Shown one piece after another: positions 1 through 9,388 of a DNA stretch of 64,000 nt (positions are counted from its first letter, which is position 1; each line of letters starts with the position of its first letter). Position numbers and translations under genes: made by a program. The stretch comes from Micavibrio_C sp046294845. GTDB lineage: Bacteria; Pseudomonadota; Alphaproteobacteria; Micavibrionales; Micavibrionaceae. The notes beneath the pieces were generated by a model. It was not told the DNA's origin and did no database searches. It was given only the letters and a program-made list of their open reading frames with translations. The stretch spans positions 2,108,001 through 2,172,000 of the forward strand of contig JBKBNU010000001.1 of NCBI GenBank assembly GCA_046294845.1, read 5' to 3'.

Positions 1-1
1 A

Positions 2-892
2 GCCAAGAAAGATTCCAAAATCGTGGCTGTAACAGCCGCTATGCCTTCGGGTACAGGGCTGGATCAATTCGGTTATGAATTCCCCGAACGTATGATGGAT
101 GTCGGGATCGCCGAACAACACGCCGTGACCTTTGCCGCCGGCATGGCAACAGAAGGATACAAGCCGTTTTGTGCAATTTATTCAACATTCCTGCAACGTG
201 CCTATGATCAGGTTGTCCACGACGTATGTATCCAGAATTTGCCGGTACGCTTTGCGATTGACCGCGCCGGTCTGGTCGGCGCCGATGGCGCTACGCACGC
301 CGGTGCATTTGATACCGCCTATCTCGGCTGCCTGCCCAACATGGTTTTGATGGCAGCTGCCGATGAAGTCGAATTAACGCACATGGTGGCAACGGCGGCC
401 GCCTATAATGACGGGCCAATTGCCTTCCGCTATCCACGTGGCGAAGGCTGGGGCCTTGAAATGCCCGCCGAAGGCTCTGTTCTGCCCATCGGTAAGGGAC
501 GCATCCTTTGTGAGGGCAAAGACATTGCCCTGCTCTCCTATGGCACGCGCCTGCAGGAAACATTAAAGGCCGCAGATATTCTCAAAAACAAAGGTTACAG
601 CGTCAGTGTTGCCGATGCCCGCTTTGCCAAACCTCTTGATGAAAAATTGATCGATAAACTCGCCGAAAACCACAAAGCCCTTATTACCATCGAGGAAGGC
701 TCCCGTGGCGGTTTCGGCAGCTTCGTCCTTGAATATTTGAATTGCTCAGGACAACTGGATAACGGCAAACTGAAATTCCGTACAATGACCCTGCCCGATA
801 TTTTTCAGGATCAGGACACACCAGAAAGACAATATCAGGAAGCCTGTTTACAAGCGGATAATATTGTGGCTCTTGCCCTCGGATTGCTCTGA
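2..892 (+). CDS. dxs: 1-deoxy-D-xylulose-5-phosphate synthase, C-terminal part (5' truncated by window edge)
   Basis: DXS condenses pyruvate and glyceraldehyde-3-phosphate to DXP, the first step of the MEP isoprenoid pathway, using thiamine diphosphate in the cytosol. About 296 of the usual 620-640 residues are visible, and the reading frame runs off the left edge, so the true start is outside the window. The part shown is the pyrimidine-binding transketolase domain with GIAEQHA (its Glu activates the ThDP cofactor) and DRAGLVGADGATHAG, followed by the C-terminal domain with ITIEEGSRGGFGS. The stop codon TGA overlaps the ATG of the next gene by one base, so the two are probably co-translated. 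The family assignment is secure from the motifs. Confidence 0.97.
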   Translation, partial: AKKDSKIVAVTAAMPSGTGLDQFGYEFPERMMDVGIAEQHAVTFAAGMATEGYKPFCAIYSTFLQRAYDQVVHDVCIQNLPVRFAIDRAGLVGADGATHAGAFDTAYLGCLPNMVLMAAADEVELTHMVATAAAYNDGPIAFRYPRGEGWGLEMPAEGSVLPIGKGRILCEGKDIALLSYGTRLQETLKAADILKNKGYSVSVADARFAKPLDEKLIDKLAENHKALITIEEGSRGGFGSFVLEYLNCSGQLDNGKLKFRTMTLPDIFQDQDTPERQYQEACLQADNIVALALGLL

Positions 893-1584
893 TGTCATTA
901 CCAGCGCCCAGTATTGTGCTTTTTGATATGGACGGCACAACCGTACGCCACCTCCATCCAAAGCTTTTACAAATACTGGAAGCGCTTGATGATTTTAGCC
1001 ACAAGACGGCGAAATTTTTCTCGCAAACCTTCAAAACAAAAATTGATTCACCGCCGCTTGTGGAAACGCGCAACGGCAAGCGACCCAAGCTATTGGTCCA
1101 CCGTGCCATGCATAAAATGCGGCGCAAGGATGTCGATGAAATCGTTGAACCCTGCCCCGGCATTTACGACATTCTCGATTTCTTGAAAGAACGCAACATA
1201 CCGATGGGAATCGTCAGTAATGGCCTCGGCAAAGGCTACGGGCATGATATTCTCAAGACCTTCGACCTTGAGCGTTATTTCGATGTCACAATTTTCCGCG
1301 AGGATATTACACGCTCCAAACCTTGGCCCGATCCGCTCCTGCAAGCTTTGAACGGGCTTCCCCAGTCACCGCAGCAGCAGGATGTTGTCTGGTATATCGG
1401 TGATCGCCGTAAGGATGTGCAGGCAGCCCTTGCCGCCCGTGGGCATCTGCCCTGTACAGTTGTACCGATTGCTTATGGCCTGAATGCCGCAATTGCCGTG
1501 CTCGAGAATAATGTCGGCAATGACAATATCATCATGTCATGGCAAGACCTGATGCCCCGCCTTAAAAACAGTTTCTCTGCTTAA
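892..1584 (+). CDS. HAD-superfamily phosphatase, phosphoglycolate-phosphatase-like
   Basis: A 230-residue haloacid dehalogenase-type hydrolase. Motif I is FDMDGTT near residue 12 (nucleophile and acid/base aspartates), motif II is the Ser of VSNG, motif III the Lys of RSKPWPDP, and motif IV is YIGDRRKDV. These are the full set for a Mg-dependent phosphomonoesterase. A roughly 90-residue cap lies between motifs I and II, including a basic stretch (RNGKRPKLLVHRAMHKMRRKD) that is unusual for Gph. The substrate cannot be read from sequence; phosphoglycolate, a sugar phosphate or a nucleotide is possible. The start ATG overlaps the dxs stop (TGATG), so it is the downstream gene of that operon. It is convergent with sppA, with only 5 bp between stops. 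Confidence 0.85.
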   Translation: MSLPAPSIVLFDMDGTTVRHLHPKLLQILEALDDFSHKTAKFFSQTFKTKIDSPPLVETRNGKRPKLLVHRAMHKMRRKDVDEIVEPCPGIYDILDFLKERNIPMGIVSNGLGKGYGHDILKTFDLERYFDVTIFREDITRSKPWPDPLLQALNGLPQSPQQQDVVWYIGDRRKDVQAALAARGHLPCTVVPIAYGLNAAIAVLENNVGNDNIIMSWQDLMPRLKNSFSA

Positions 1585-1589
1585 ATTTT

Positions 1590-3464
1590 CTATTTGAGAC
1601 TTATATCTTCCCGAACTTCAAAGGTTTCCGAGGACAAAGCCGGTCGGACTGTCGTAAGAATATCGGAAAACCTAGCCAACACAGACAAGCTTTCGCCTGC
1701 AAGCGATTGCATTTCCAACAACTCGATTAGCTGTTCGAATGGCGTTTTTTCTTTGGGATATTCGACAATCGTTGCATCACGGCGTGATTTCATACCCGCA
1801 AGAACAGCTGCATAATCAAGCGCATCATTCAAGCTGCCCCAATCATCGACCAACCCCAATTCGCGCGCAGATTTACCTGTCCAGACGCGGCCACGGGCAA
1901 TTTTATCAACTTCCTCGGGCGTTTTCTTGCGCCCCTGCGCGACGCGCTCAATAAAGGAATCATAGATAGAATCCATAATCGCGTTCATACGCTCAAGACC
2001 GGCTTCCGTATAAGGGGAGTTAGGAGAATAAAGACCGGAATTTTCACCTATGGCTACATAATCCCAATTCAGCCCCACCTTGCGCCATAGTTCCTGCATG
2101 ACAAACTTGCCACCTGCAACCCCGATGGAGCCTGTAATCGTTGTGGGCAGGGCAAAGATATAATCAGATGTGGAAGCAATCCAGTAACCACCGGAAGCCG
2201 TCGTGCCCCCCATGGAAACAACAACCTTCTTGCCCTTTTCCTGCACCGTTACCAAGGCACGGCGAATAGTTTCCGACGCCGTGGGCGAACCGCCAGGGCT
2301 ATCAATACGGACGACTACAGCTTTGATTGCATCATCCTTGGCAATTTTTTCAATATCCTTGGCAATATCGGCTGCACTGGCACCCAAATCGCCATAAAGG
2401 CCTATATTGCTCTTGGTGTCATCAGAAGCAATCGTGCCGGAAATGTATACGAGAGCAATTTTCCCATGCTTGGAAACATGCGGCACGCGGTTTGTTTGTT
2501 GATGCCAATCGGAAACATAGCGATCAAATTTTACAAACTTCATACTCTTGGGATCATCGCTGCCCGTAGCCTTGATGCGAATTTCCTTTTTTAATACATC
2601 GAAATAGTCCAGACGGTCTATCAACTTGGCGGCAAGAGCTTCCTTATCTGTCAAAACACCTTTATCAACCAGCTCGCGAAAGGTTTGCTCTTCAATCTTG
2701 CGATCATCGGCCATTTCCGGAACAAGAACGCTGCCAATATCATCAAGCATTTTTGTAAGGGACTCACGCGTATGCTCGTTCATTTTCTCTTCCGCAAATG
2801 TACTGAAGACATCTTTATATTCCTTGCGGGCTAGAAATTGAGGTTCTACCCCTACCTTATCGAGCAGCGCCCGCGCGTACGGCATTTCAGCCCTGATCCC
2901 CGGCAGATTTAAATTGCCGACGGGCTGAAGCCAGACTTCATCACTGGCCGATGCCAGATAGTAAGACCCCAGACCCCCATCCATGGATTCAGCATAGAAC
3001 CACACAGGCTTACCCGCCGCACGGAAACGCTTGATCGTAGCCCTTAATTCCTGCAATTGAGCAAGAGAAATTGATGCCCCCGATCCTTGGGTGATCAGCA
3101 CTCCCTTCACCCGCGCATCACGCTGCGCATAATCAAGCGCATCAATGAAATAACGGAAATGGGGACGAACCGTGAAGCTATAAGGCGATGGCACACTATA
3201 ATCGGCAAAATCTCCTTCAAGCGGTAGATGAATAACCATCTTGTCGGGCAGACTCGTGCTGCTTGATTTTTGAGCAATCATCGAAGCTGTAAAAAGACTG
3301 ATCGTCATCGACAGCAGAAACATAACGCCAATAGCCGTACATAGACGCTTGATGTTCTTGAACAAGAAACCACCTGCTTTACGAAGCGCAGACTTCCTTT
3401 TCAAGGGCGGCTTGGAAGGTGTCGCAAATAATGATCGTTTCCTAAGCCAGCGACTATGTTGCAT
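1590..3464 (-). CDS. sppA: Signal peptide peptidase SppA, 67-kDa (double-domain) type
   Basis: An inner-membrane serine protease (family S49) that cleaves cleared signal peptides. The product is 624 residues, close to E. coli SppA (618). After a basic N-terminus there is one membrane segment at about residues 39-63. Two tandem S49 domains follow. The N-terminal half carries the likely general-base Lys in KEYKDVF (about K217), and the C-terminal half carries the nucleophile in ASGGYW (about S424), matching the K209/S409 dyad of E. coli. An upstream in-frame TTG exists at 3488, but the ATG at 3464 has AAGAGG six bases before it and is preferred. A second S49 peptidase (sohB-like) lies at 40.9 kb. 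Confidence 0.94.
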   Translation of the reverse strand: MQHSRWLRKRSLFATPSKPPLKRKSALRKAGGFLFKNIKRLCTAIGVMFLLSMTISLFTASMIAQKSSSTSLPDKMVIHLPLEGDFADYSVPSPYSFTVRPHFRYFIDALDYAQRDARVKGVLITQGSGASISLAQLQELRATIKRFRAAGKPVWFYAESMDGGLGSYYLASASDEVWLQPVGNLNLPGIRAEMPYARALLDKVGVEPQFLARKEYKDVFSTFAEEKMNEHTRESLTKMLDDIGSVLVPEMADDRKIEEQTFRELVDKGVLTDKEALAAKLIDRLDYFDVLKKEIRIKATGSDDPKSMKFVKFDRYVSDWHQQTNRVPHVSKHGKIALVYISGTIASDDTKSNIGLYGDLGASAADIAKDIEKIAKDDAIKAVVVRIDSPGGSPTASETIRRALVTVQEKGKKVVVSMGGTTASGGYWIASTSDYIFALPTTITGSIGVAGGKFVMQELWRKVGLNWDYVAIGENSGLYSPNSPYTEAGLERMNAIMDSIYDSFIERVAQGRKKTPEEVDKIARGRVWTGKSARELGLVDDWGSLNDALDYAAVLAGMKSRRDATIVEYPKEKTPFEQLIELLEMQSLAGESLSVLARFSDILTTVRPALSSETFEVREDISLK

Positions 3465-3514
3465 GGTAATCCTCTTATAAGATTTCAAATCAAATTATTC
3501 TATTAAGGGCACGA

Positions 3515-4585
3515 CTATAAGCACTGTGCTTTATGGCGCAGCCAGTGATCGGCCAACACACAGGCCATCATGGCCTCAGCCACGGGCGTGCCCCTGATAC
3601 CAACGCAAGGGTCATGGCGGCCCTTGGTCAGGATATCGGTTTCCTGCCCGTTTTTATCAACCGTCTGCACGGGTGTCAGGATCGAGCTGGTAGGCTTGAA
3701 AGCCATACGAACAATAATATCCTGCCCCGTTGATATCCCGCCCAGAATACCCCCCGCATGATTGCTTAAGAAAACAGGCTTGCCATCAGGGCCTTGGCGC
3801 ATCTGGTCGGCATTCTTTTCACCGCCCCATGTAACACATTCAAATCCCGCACCAATCTCAACACCCTTAACCGCGTTGATCGACATCATGGCTTTGGCCA
3901 GGTCAGAATCAAGCTTGTCGTAAACAGGCGCTCCCCAGCCAGCAGGCACACCGCTCGCATGTACCTCAACAATCGCACCCGCACTGGATCCTGCCTTGCG
4001 TTGACTATCCAGAAACTCTTCCCAAACAGAAACAATATCAGCATCTGGCGTCCAGAACGGATTCTGATCAATCTGATCCCAATCCCAACGATCGCGATTG
4101 ATTTTGTGGGGTCCGATTTGCACCACAGCACCACGGATCGTAACCCCCGCCAGCATCTTGCGGGCAATCGCCCCCGCTGCAACGCGCATGGCGGTTTCGC
4201 GTGCAGACGAACGGCCCCCACCGCGATAATCGCGGATACCGTATTTGGCGTCATAAGTGAAATCGGCATGGGCCGGACGGTATTTATCTTTGATATCGCC
4301 GTAATCTTTCGAGCGGGCATCTTCGTTTTGTATCAGCAGACCAATCGGTGTCCCTGTAGTCTGCCCTTCAAACACGCCGGAAAGTATTTGCACGCGGTCA
4401 GGTTCCTGTCGCTGTGTGGCAAAACGGTTCTGGCCCGGTTTACGCTTATCGAGCCAGACTTGAATATCATCCTCTCTAAGATTTAGGCGCGGCGGCACAC
4501 CATCAACCACACAGCCAATCGCCGGACCATGGCTTTCACCCCATGTCTGATATTGAAACAGTGTACCAAAGCGATTTCCTGACAT
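3515..4585 (-). CDS. aroC: Chorismate synthase
   Basis: Catalyses the last step of the shikimate pathway, converting EPSP to chorismate with reduced FMN, in the cytosol as a tetramer. The product is 356 residues, normal for the family. Signature segments are present: TWGESHGPAIG at the N-terminus, GGGRSSARETAMRVAAGA in the middle, and KGRHDPCVGIRGTPVAEAM near the C-terminus. The ATG is preceded by AAGGG five bases upstream. It is transcribed leftwards, upstream of sppA with a 50-bp gap, so the two may share a transcript. No sign of damage. Confidence 0.98.
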   Translation of the reverse strand: MSGNRFGTLFQYQTWGESHGPAIGCVVDGVPPRLNLREDDIQVWLDKRKPGQNRFATQRQEPDRVQILSGVFEGQTTGTPIGLLIQNEDARSKDYGDIKDKYRPAHADFTYDAKYGIRDYRGGGRSSARETAMRVAAGAIARKMLAGVTIRGAVVQIGPHKINRDRWDWDQIDQNPFWTPDADIVSVWEEFLDSQRKAGSSAGAIVEVHASGVPAGWGAPVYDKLDSDLAKAMMSINAVKGVEIGAGFECVTWGGEKNADQMRQGPDGKPVFLSNHAGGILGGISTGQDIIVRMAFKPTSSILTPVQTVDKNGQETDILTKGRHDPCVGIRGTPVAEAMMACVLADHWLRHKAQCL

Positions 4586-4655
4586 TTCAAACCCTTAGTT
4601 CTCGATTACCGAAGGTATTTTAACGTCTTTCCCCCCCGAGATCACGGCAAAAAGC

Positions 4656-4685
4656 TTGCGATAAAGGGCAATTTAGCCTTATAAA
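4656..4685 (+). promoter_or_regulatory. Sigma-70-like promoter candidate for the unknown gene at 4707
   Basis: TTGCGA at 4656-4661 and TATAAA at 4680-4685, separated by 18 bp. The predicted transcription start is near 4692, giving a leader of about 15 bases before the ATG at 4707. That leader has no recognisable Shine-Dalgarno sequence. Confidence 0.4.
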
Positions 4686-4706
4686 TTATGAAAACTTGTT
4701 TATAAC

Positions 4707-5444
4707 ATGCTCTTCCGCAGTAAAAATGACAAACCGCTTTATGATCTGATTGCCCGCCGCAATCCCGATTTGGCGCGGGCTGTTGAGGCGGCATTCGATA
4801 CACTGCAGTTACCGTTACCGCAAGCGCAGGAATATTTCTGCACAGGTGATCAAGGCTATATCGGATTTTCAAACATCCATGGCTGTACCATCAGGGTGTC
4901 CAGCACCAATTTATGTCCTGCCATTAACCATGACAGAATATTGCAGCCTCTGATCAGCCTTCCAGCCCTCCATTATAAAGTTGATGTTAAGCCAGGTGTA
5001 GAACTGAGCCACTCCAAATTTGTTTCTCTTTATCTGCGGCACTTGCTCAAGCATGACCAGATAGATTTTTACGATGCCAATCGCGGTAATTCCGGCCTTA
5101 TTCCGGCACGCCTTCTGGGGACAAAGCTTCCTTATGCGGTGATGATTGACGATGGCGCTGTCAGGAAGCTGACCGAAGGCTGTCGTGAAATTGGGGCAGC
5201 CATACAAGAACGCCTCTATGGCGATTTAAAAGAGGCCTTTACTACAGCACGGGATGCGCCCGCGCCGGAACAGCCTGAGCTTATGCGCACCGCCTGGCAA
5301 AAATGTGCCCGTACCCAGGAAGAAGGGCGCCTGATCTGCGGGTGGCAAACCCTCAGACCACGTTTTGAAAACGATTTCCGCGCCAGAATTTTAAAGGCCG
5401 CGGAAACTTATTCCGCAGCCCTTTTAAAATTGAATTTATCCTAG
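4707..5444 (+). CDS. Unknown conserved-looking protein, 245 residues
   Basis: I do not recognise a family. The protein is soluble, with no signal peptide or membrane segment. It has a mixed composition with a central YKVDVKPGVELSHSKF segment, a YDANRGNSG segment, and a charged helical C-terminal third (about residues 165-245). Codon use looks like that of its neighbours, which supports a real gene, as does a promoter-like pair just upstream. It is divergent from aroC and convergent with fabI (16 bp between stops). No Shine-Dalgarno sequence is visible before the ATG. An enzyme or a DNA-binding function cannot be claimed. Confidence 0.7.
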   Translation: MLFRSKNDKPLYDLIARRNPDLARAVEAAFDTLQLPLPQAQEYFCTGDQGYIGFSNIHGCTIRVSSTNLCPAINHDRILQPLISLPALHYKVDVKPGVELSHSKFVSLYLRHLLKHDQIDFYDANRGNSGLIPARLLGTKLPYAVMIDDGAVRKLTEGCREIGAAIQERLYGDLKEAFTTARDAPAPEQPELMRTAWQKCARTQEEGRLICGWQTLRPRFENDFRARILKAAETYSAALLKLNLS

Positions 5445-5460
5445 ATATCCGGACGAAAGC

Positions 5461-6315
5461 TTAAGCCGCCTTTTCGCCATCCTTGGGGGCAATCGATTGC
5501 AACAGTTCCGCTGTTTCGGCGGCACTATCAACAGCCGCCATACCGATAATATTGTAACCTGAGTCTACGTGCATGATTTCACCTGTTACGCCGCTGCCGA
5601 GATCGGAAAGCAGAAACAGTCCTGAACTGCCGACATCTTCGATCGTAACGTTACGACGCAAAGGTGCATTCAACTCATTCCATTTCAGGATAAACCGGAA
5701 ATCACCAATACCGCTGGCCGCCAGTGTTTTGATTGGTCCGGCTGAAATCGCGTTCACACGGATATTTTGCGGGCCCAGATCAGCTGCGAGATAGCGCACT
5801 GATGCTTCCAGACCGGCCTTTGCCACGCCCATCACATTGTAATGCGGCATCACACGTTCGGCGCCATAGTATGACAGCGTCAGCAAGCTGCCGCCTTCGT
5901 TCATCAGTTTCATCGCACGCTGGCATACAGCTGTGAAGGAATAGATCGAGATATCCATGGTACGCTGGAAATTGGCACGTGTAGTGTTCACATACAGCCC
6001 ATCCAGCTCGTTCTTATCCGAGAAAGCAATCGCGTGAACCACAAAATCAATCTTGCCCCATTCTTTTTCAAGGCGGGCAAAGACCTCATCAAGCGCTGCA
6101 TCATCAGTGACGTCACAAGGCAGAACCAGTGTCGAATTAACGCTTTCAGCCAATGGACGTACGCGTTTTTCAAGAGCTTCGCCCTGAAAGGTAAAGGCCA
6201 GTTCAGCCCCCTGATCGGAAACGGCCTTGGCTATCCCCCAGGCTATTGAGCGGTCATTTGCCACGCCCATGATGAGGCCGCGCTTACCCGCCATCAGTTT
6301 CTGATCATTACCCAT
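5461..6315 (-). CDS. fabI: Enoyl-[acyl-carrier-protein] reductase (NADH), FabI type
   Basis: Reduces trans-2-enoyl-ACP in the last step of each fatty-acid elongation cycle; it is the target of triclosan-type inhibitors. The 284-residue short-chain dehydrogenase has the FabI-specific N-terminus GLIMGVANDRSIAWGIAKA. The active site Y-x6-K is in PHYNVMGVAK (Tyr159 and Lys166), with a further Tyr in LSYYGAERV corresponding to the second FabI tyrosine. The C-terminal tail is about 15-20 residues longer than E. coli FabI (262). It is transcribed alone, leftwards. About 195 bp without an apparent gene separate its start from the next gene on the other strand. Confidence 0.97.
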   Translation of the reverse strand: MGNDQKLMAGKRGLIMGVANDRSIAWGIAKAVSDQGAELAFTFQGEALEKRVRPLAESVNSTLVLPCDVTDDAALDEVFARLEKEWGKIDFVVHAIAFSDKNELDGLYVNTTRANFQRTMDISIYSFTAVCQRAMKLMNEGGSLLTLSYYGAERVMPHYNVMGVAKAGLEASVRYLAADLGPQNIRVNAISAGPIKTLAASGIGDFRFILKWNELNAPLRRNVTIEDVGSSGLFLLSDLGSGVTGEIMHVDSGYNIIGMAAVDSAAETAELLQSIAPKDGEKAA

Positions 6316-6509
6316 GATTTAAAGCTTTCTTCTTATTTGATTTATTATGTAAATAAATGACACTTATCCAGCCGTATCCTACACATTTATGAAATTTCGT
6401 CCAGCAGTTTTACCCCCGCCCCAGGGGTGGTTTGATAAAAAATTAACCTTAAGCTGTTACTGTCAGAGCAGGAAAAACTCACTAATTCCAATGTGTTCAT
6501 GTAAATCCA

Positions 6510-8102
6510 ATGGGATACGGTCAAGCTTCGATGACGATGCAACTCAATCAGGTCGCACAAATTTGCCAGCAAATATCAAGGCAAATCAAAGACAGCTATA
6601 AGCCGCTGACTGTACATTACATAGTCCACCATGATGGTCAAAGAAATGAGGCCATGGGTGTGGCCGCACAGGAAATTATTCACCACCCCGCTGCCGAGAC
6701 GGCATTGCGTCTGATGCAACAACCACGCCTGAATGAAGAGTCGTCAATAATCGGTACGGCTGTTGCCCGTACAAATATCTTCTTGGGTCTCGCATGGCGT
6801 GACCATTTGCTGACGACCTGCAATATCAACATTGACCACCTTAGTGCAAGTTACGATGTTAAACGTCAGGCTTGGCACTTGGGATGGCACGCGATTGACT
6901 CCTACGAATATCATCAATCACCCGACAATCATAACAGCCAGTCAACCGGTATTGTCGTGCGCCGCCGTAGTGCGCTTGAAATGGCACGTGCTAACCTGCA
7001 AGCTGATATTATGAGCGTCATAATGTGTCACGTAGGCGGTGAAAAAGATGTCTTACGTGGTTTGGCTAAAAGCCGTGCTTTGAACACTCTTAGCACCAGC
7101 TCCGGTCATATGCCTGAATTTTATCCCTATCCCATCTCATGGGAAGCCACCAAATACGCAATTGGCGAAATTTCAGACAGAAGCCCCTCTAAGAGACAAC
7201 TTATTCCTATGGCCGTAAAGCTGGCCCGTGAAATCAGCCTGTCAATAAGTGATGAGTCAGTTATGAACTGGTTCTCATTTTGTGAACCTGCACAGGATAT
7301 GGCTTGGCGCGGTTTTAGCAAGGAGAATATCTTAAGCTCCGCTATCAACACCAGTCCTGAAACAGATGTACGTGCCGTCGGACACTTGATCAAGGAAATC
7401 ACCGAAATTCAACCTTCGTCACTATTTGATATTCAAGACTTCTATAGTCCTTATGCCGATGATGCCGTAAACGAAAAACTCCACGAAAAGCTTGTCGAGC
7501 AAATTTTCGAAGCTATTATTGCCAAAGGTCTTTCACAACATAGCCCAGATCCGTTTATCAAGCTTGCCGACAGTCAAAATCAGGCCTTGAGCGAAGGCCG
7601 CATGATTGGCTGGTGTGCAGCAGCCTTGCAGGCCGCTGCCCGTATGATGGAACGCCTGCCCGAGGGTGACAAACAGACAGAAAATATTGTCCGCCGTGAA
7701 TTGATGGATAGAAAGAATTCAATGTCATGGGAAGATTTGCAAAATCTGAGCGACCGCGTTGTGGAACACCAACGTAAGGGCGAAATCATCACGATGTCGC
7801 GACTGGCGGAAATTGCCGGTGAAGATCAAGCCTCTAAAATTGTGCAGACCTCGGTGCAGAACACGATTAATAATCCAGATTTCCAAAAGCGCATGGAGTA
7901 TGCCTCGCAAATGGCTCCTCGCGGACCTCAACCCCGATCACCGGCCCCTTCTGCTGCTCCCCGCATGGCCCAGCATATGAATATGGGCGCTCCCGTTCCA
8001 GCCGGACCAGGCATGAGCGGCGGTATGCGCACTACTCGCCCTGTCCGCACATCAGGTGGCAAGAATGGCAGTGGACAACAAGGACGTCAGGATCAGCAGT
8101 AA
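6510..8102 (+). CDS. Unknown 530-residue protein with Pro/Met/Gly-rich tail
   Basis: I recognise no family. Residues 1-440 look globular and mostly helical, with an unusually His-rich first quarter (VHYIVHHDG, EIIHHPAAE, HLGWHAIDSYEYHQ) that could bind metal, though no standard metalloenzyme motif is complete. Residues 440-530 are low complexity, rich in Pro, Met, Gly, Arg and Gln, and probably disordered. There is no signal peptide or membrane segment. The start is uncertain: ATG at 6510 and ATG at 6531 are both in frame and neither has a good Shine-Dalgarno sequence. It stands alone, followed by a strong bidirectional terminator, and is convergent with a lipoprotein gene. Confidence 0.72.
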   Translation: MGYGQASMTMQLNQVAQICQQISRQIKDSYKPLTVHYIVHHDGQRNEAMGVAAQEIIHHPAAETALRLMQQPRLNEESSIIGTAVARTNIFLGLAWRDHLLTTCNINIDHLSASYDVKRQAWHLGWHAIDSYEYHQSPDNHNSQSTGIVVRRRSALEMARANLQADIMSVIMCHVGGEKDVLRGLAKSRALNTLSTSSGHMPEFYPYPISWEATKYAIGEISDRSPSKRQLIPMAVKLAREISLSISDESVMNWFSFCEPAQDMAWRGFSKENILSSAINTSPETDVRAVGHLIKEITEIQPSSLFDIQDFYSPYADDAVNEKLHEKLVEQIFEAIIAKGLSQHSPDPFIKLADSQNQALSEGRMIGWCAAALQAAARMMERLPEGDKQTENIVRRELMDRKNSMSWEDLQNLSDRVVEHQRKGEIITMSRLAEIAGEDQASKIVQTSVQNTINNPDFQKRMEYASQMAPRGPQPRSPAPSAAPRMAQHMNMGAPVPAGPGMSGGMRTTRPVRTSGGKNGSGQQGRQDQQ

Positions 8103-8126
8103 AGATATCCTGAGTGATCGGATAAG

Positions 8127-8157
8127 AAAAAAACCCTGATCTTTGATCAGGGTTTTT
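8127..8157. terminator. Bidirectional intrinsic terminator
   Basis: Perfect inverted repeat CCCTGATC (8134-8141) / GATCAGGG (8145-8152) with a 3-base loop, flanked by seven A on the left and five T on the right. It therefore works for the gene ending at 8102 (+) and the lipoprotein gene ending at 8182 (-). Confidence 0.95.
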
Positions 8158-8181
8158 AAATCTGTATTTGAAGAAAAGAAA

Positions 8182-8658
8182 TTACTTCACAATTTCCCAG
8201 CTGCCATCAGGCTGTTGGCAAACTTGGCCGTATGCGTTTTCCATTTTGCCACCGACAGTAACTGTTGTCTGGTATTCACGGCAATAACGACCTGTTGTGC
8301 TGGTACCATCACGTGTCGGCGTAATGGTGCCGCTGTGACCGCTATCAGGGTTGTTCCAGGAAATTGTCTCACCCACAGGTGCTGTATGTGCCTTCTGTGT
8401 TGCCTGCTGCATATACATCTGGTCAGCACGGTCAAGGGACTGGCCGATGTTGCTGCCGACGAGAGACCCGAGCAAGGCACCCGCACCCGTCGCCCATAGA
8501 CGACCAGAGCCGCTGCCGACCTGAGAGCCCAGAACGCCACCGATCACTGCACCACTGGCAAGACCGATATTTTCTTTACTGAATGTGCCACTTGTTTGTG
8601 TACAGCCACTTAAAGCCAAACCGGCTGCCAAAACAGACACCATAATAAATTTTTTCAT
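8182..8658 (-). CDS. Outer-membrane lipoprotein, 17-kDa surface antigen / glycine-zipper family
   Basis: A 158-residue lipoprotein. The signal peptide ends in the lipobox LSGC with Cys19 as the lipidated residue. Residues 30-75 form a glycine-zipper pair (GLASGAVIGGVLGSQVGSGS and GAGALLGSLVGSNIG). The C-terminal domain has the YCREYQTTVTVGGK..YGQVCQQPDGSWEIV pattern of rickettsial 17-kDa antigen-type proteins. The family is thought to be anchored in the outer membrane; the exact role is unknown. The ATG has GAGGG about six bases upstream. It is monocistronic, with a 3' terminator shared with the opposing gene. Confidence 0.9.
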   Translation of the reverse strand: MKKFIMVSVLAAGLALSGCTQTSGTFSKENIGLASGAVIGGVLGSQVGSGSGRLWATGAGALLGSLVGSNIGQSLDRADQMYMQQATQKAHTAPVGETISWNNPDSGHSGTITPTRDGTSTTGRYCREYQTTVTVGGKMENAYGQVCQQPDGSWEIVK

Positions 8659-8758
8659 CTTAGACCCTCAAAGCTCCTTGTGATGGGGGATATTGACATT
8701 ACTATTTAGCAAATCAAGTATGGCTCTATGAAGGCAAAAAAACGGTTTGGTGCAAAAA

Positions 8759-9388
8759 ATGTACGAAAATGATGCAATAAAAACTCTGGAAAACCCCTCA
8801 TTGGCACCGAGGGATCCCTACGGTTTGTTCGTAAGCTGGCTAAATGAGGCTGGTAATACAGAAATTAACGACCCTAATGCCCTATGTCTGGCCACCGTTG
8901 ATTCCAATAATCGCCCCTCGGCCCGAATCGTCCTTCTCAAGCATGTCGATGAAAAAGGCTTCGTTTTTTACACCAACCGCGAAAGCCGCAAGGGTGAGGC
9001 CCTATCCCTCAATCCTTATGCCGCCTTATGTTTCCACTGGAAATCTTTAGGAAGGCAGGTCCGCATAGAAGGCAAAGTTTTGATGGTCGATGATGCCGAG
9101 TCCGATGATTATTACAATTCACGCCCGCGCGGGAGCCGTATCGGGGCATGGGCTTCGCGCCAATCCCGTCCCCTTGATAGCCGCAGCACCCTTATCGAGC
9201 GAGTGGAGGCACTGGAAAAACAATATAGCGAAGACACTACCACCATTCCCCGCCCTCCGCATTGGGGTGGTTACAGACTGGTTCCGGATTATTTCGAATT
9301 CTGGCATGACGGGGCCTTTCGTCTTCACACCCGCCTGACTTACCGTTTGTGTGAAAAAGGCTGGGAAACAGGTATGCTGTATCCTTGA
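8759..9388 (+). CDS. pdxH: Pyridoxine/pyridoxamine 5'-phosphate oxidase
   Basis: FMN-dependent oxidase that makes pyridoxal 5'-phosphate from PNP or PMP. It has the expected order of motifs: DPNALCLATVD, RPSARIVLLKHVDEKGFVFYTN (FMN binding), NPYAALCFHWKSLGRQVRIEG, SRIGAWASRQS, then the C-terminal PPHWGGYRLVP, FEFW and FRLHTRLTYRL. About 209 residues from the ATG at 8759; an in-frame GTG (8750) and TTG (8747) lie just upstream, and none has a clear Shine-Dalgarno sequence, so the start is uncertain by 3-4 codons. The stop codon lies inside the RpoH-type promoter of htpG, 31 bases before the htpG ATG. Confidence 0.96.
   Translation: MYENDAIKTLENPSLAPRDPYGLFVSWLNEAGNTEINDPNALCLATVDSNNRPSARIVLLKHVDEKGFVFYTNRESRKGEALSLNPYAALCFHWKSLGRQVRIEGKVLMVDDAESDDYYNSRPRGSRIGAWASRQSRPLDSRSTLIERVEALEKQYSEDTTTIPRPPHWGGYRLVPDYFEFWHDGAFRLHTRLTYRLCEKGWETGMLYP

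Noticed and set aside
3794..4486. 230-codon open frame on the plus strand opposite aroC
   Set aside because: It lies wholly within the unmistakable aroC coding sequence and its product has no domain-like pattern; a shadow frame.
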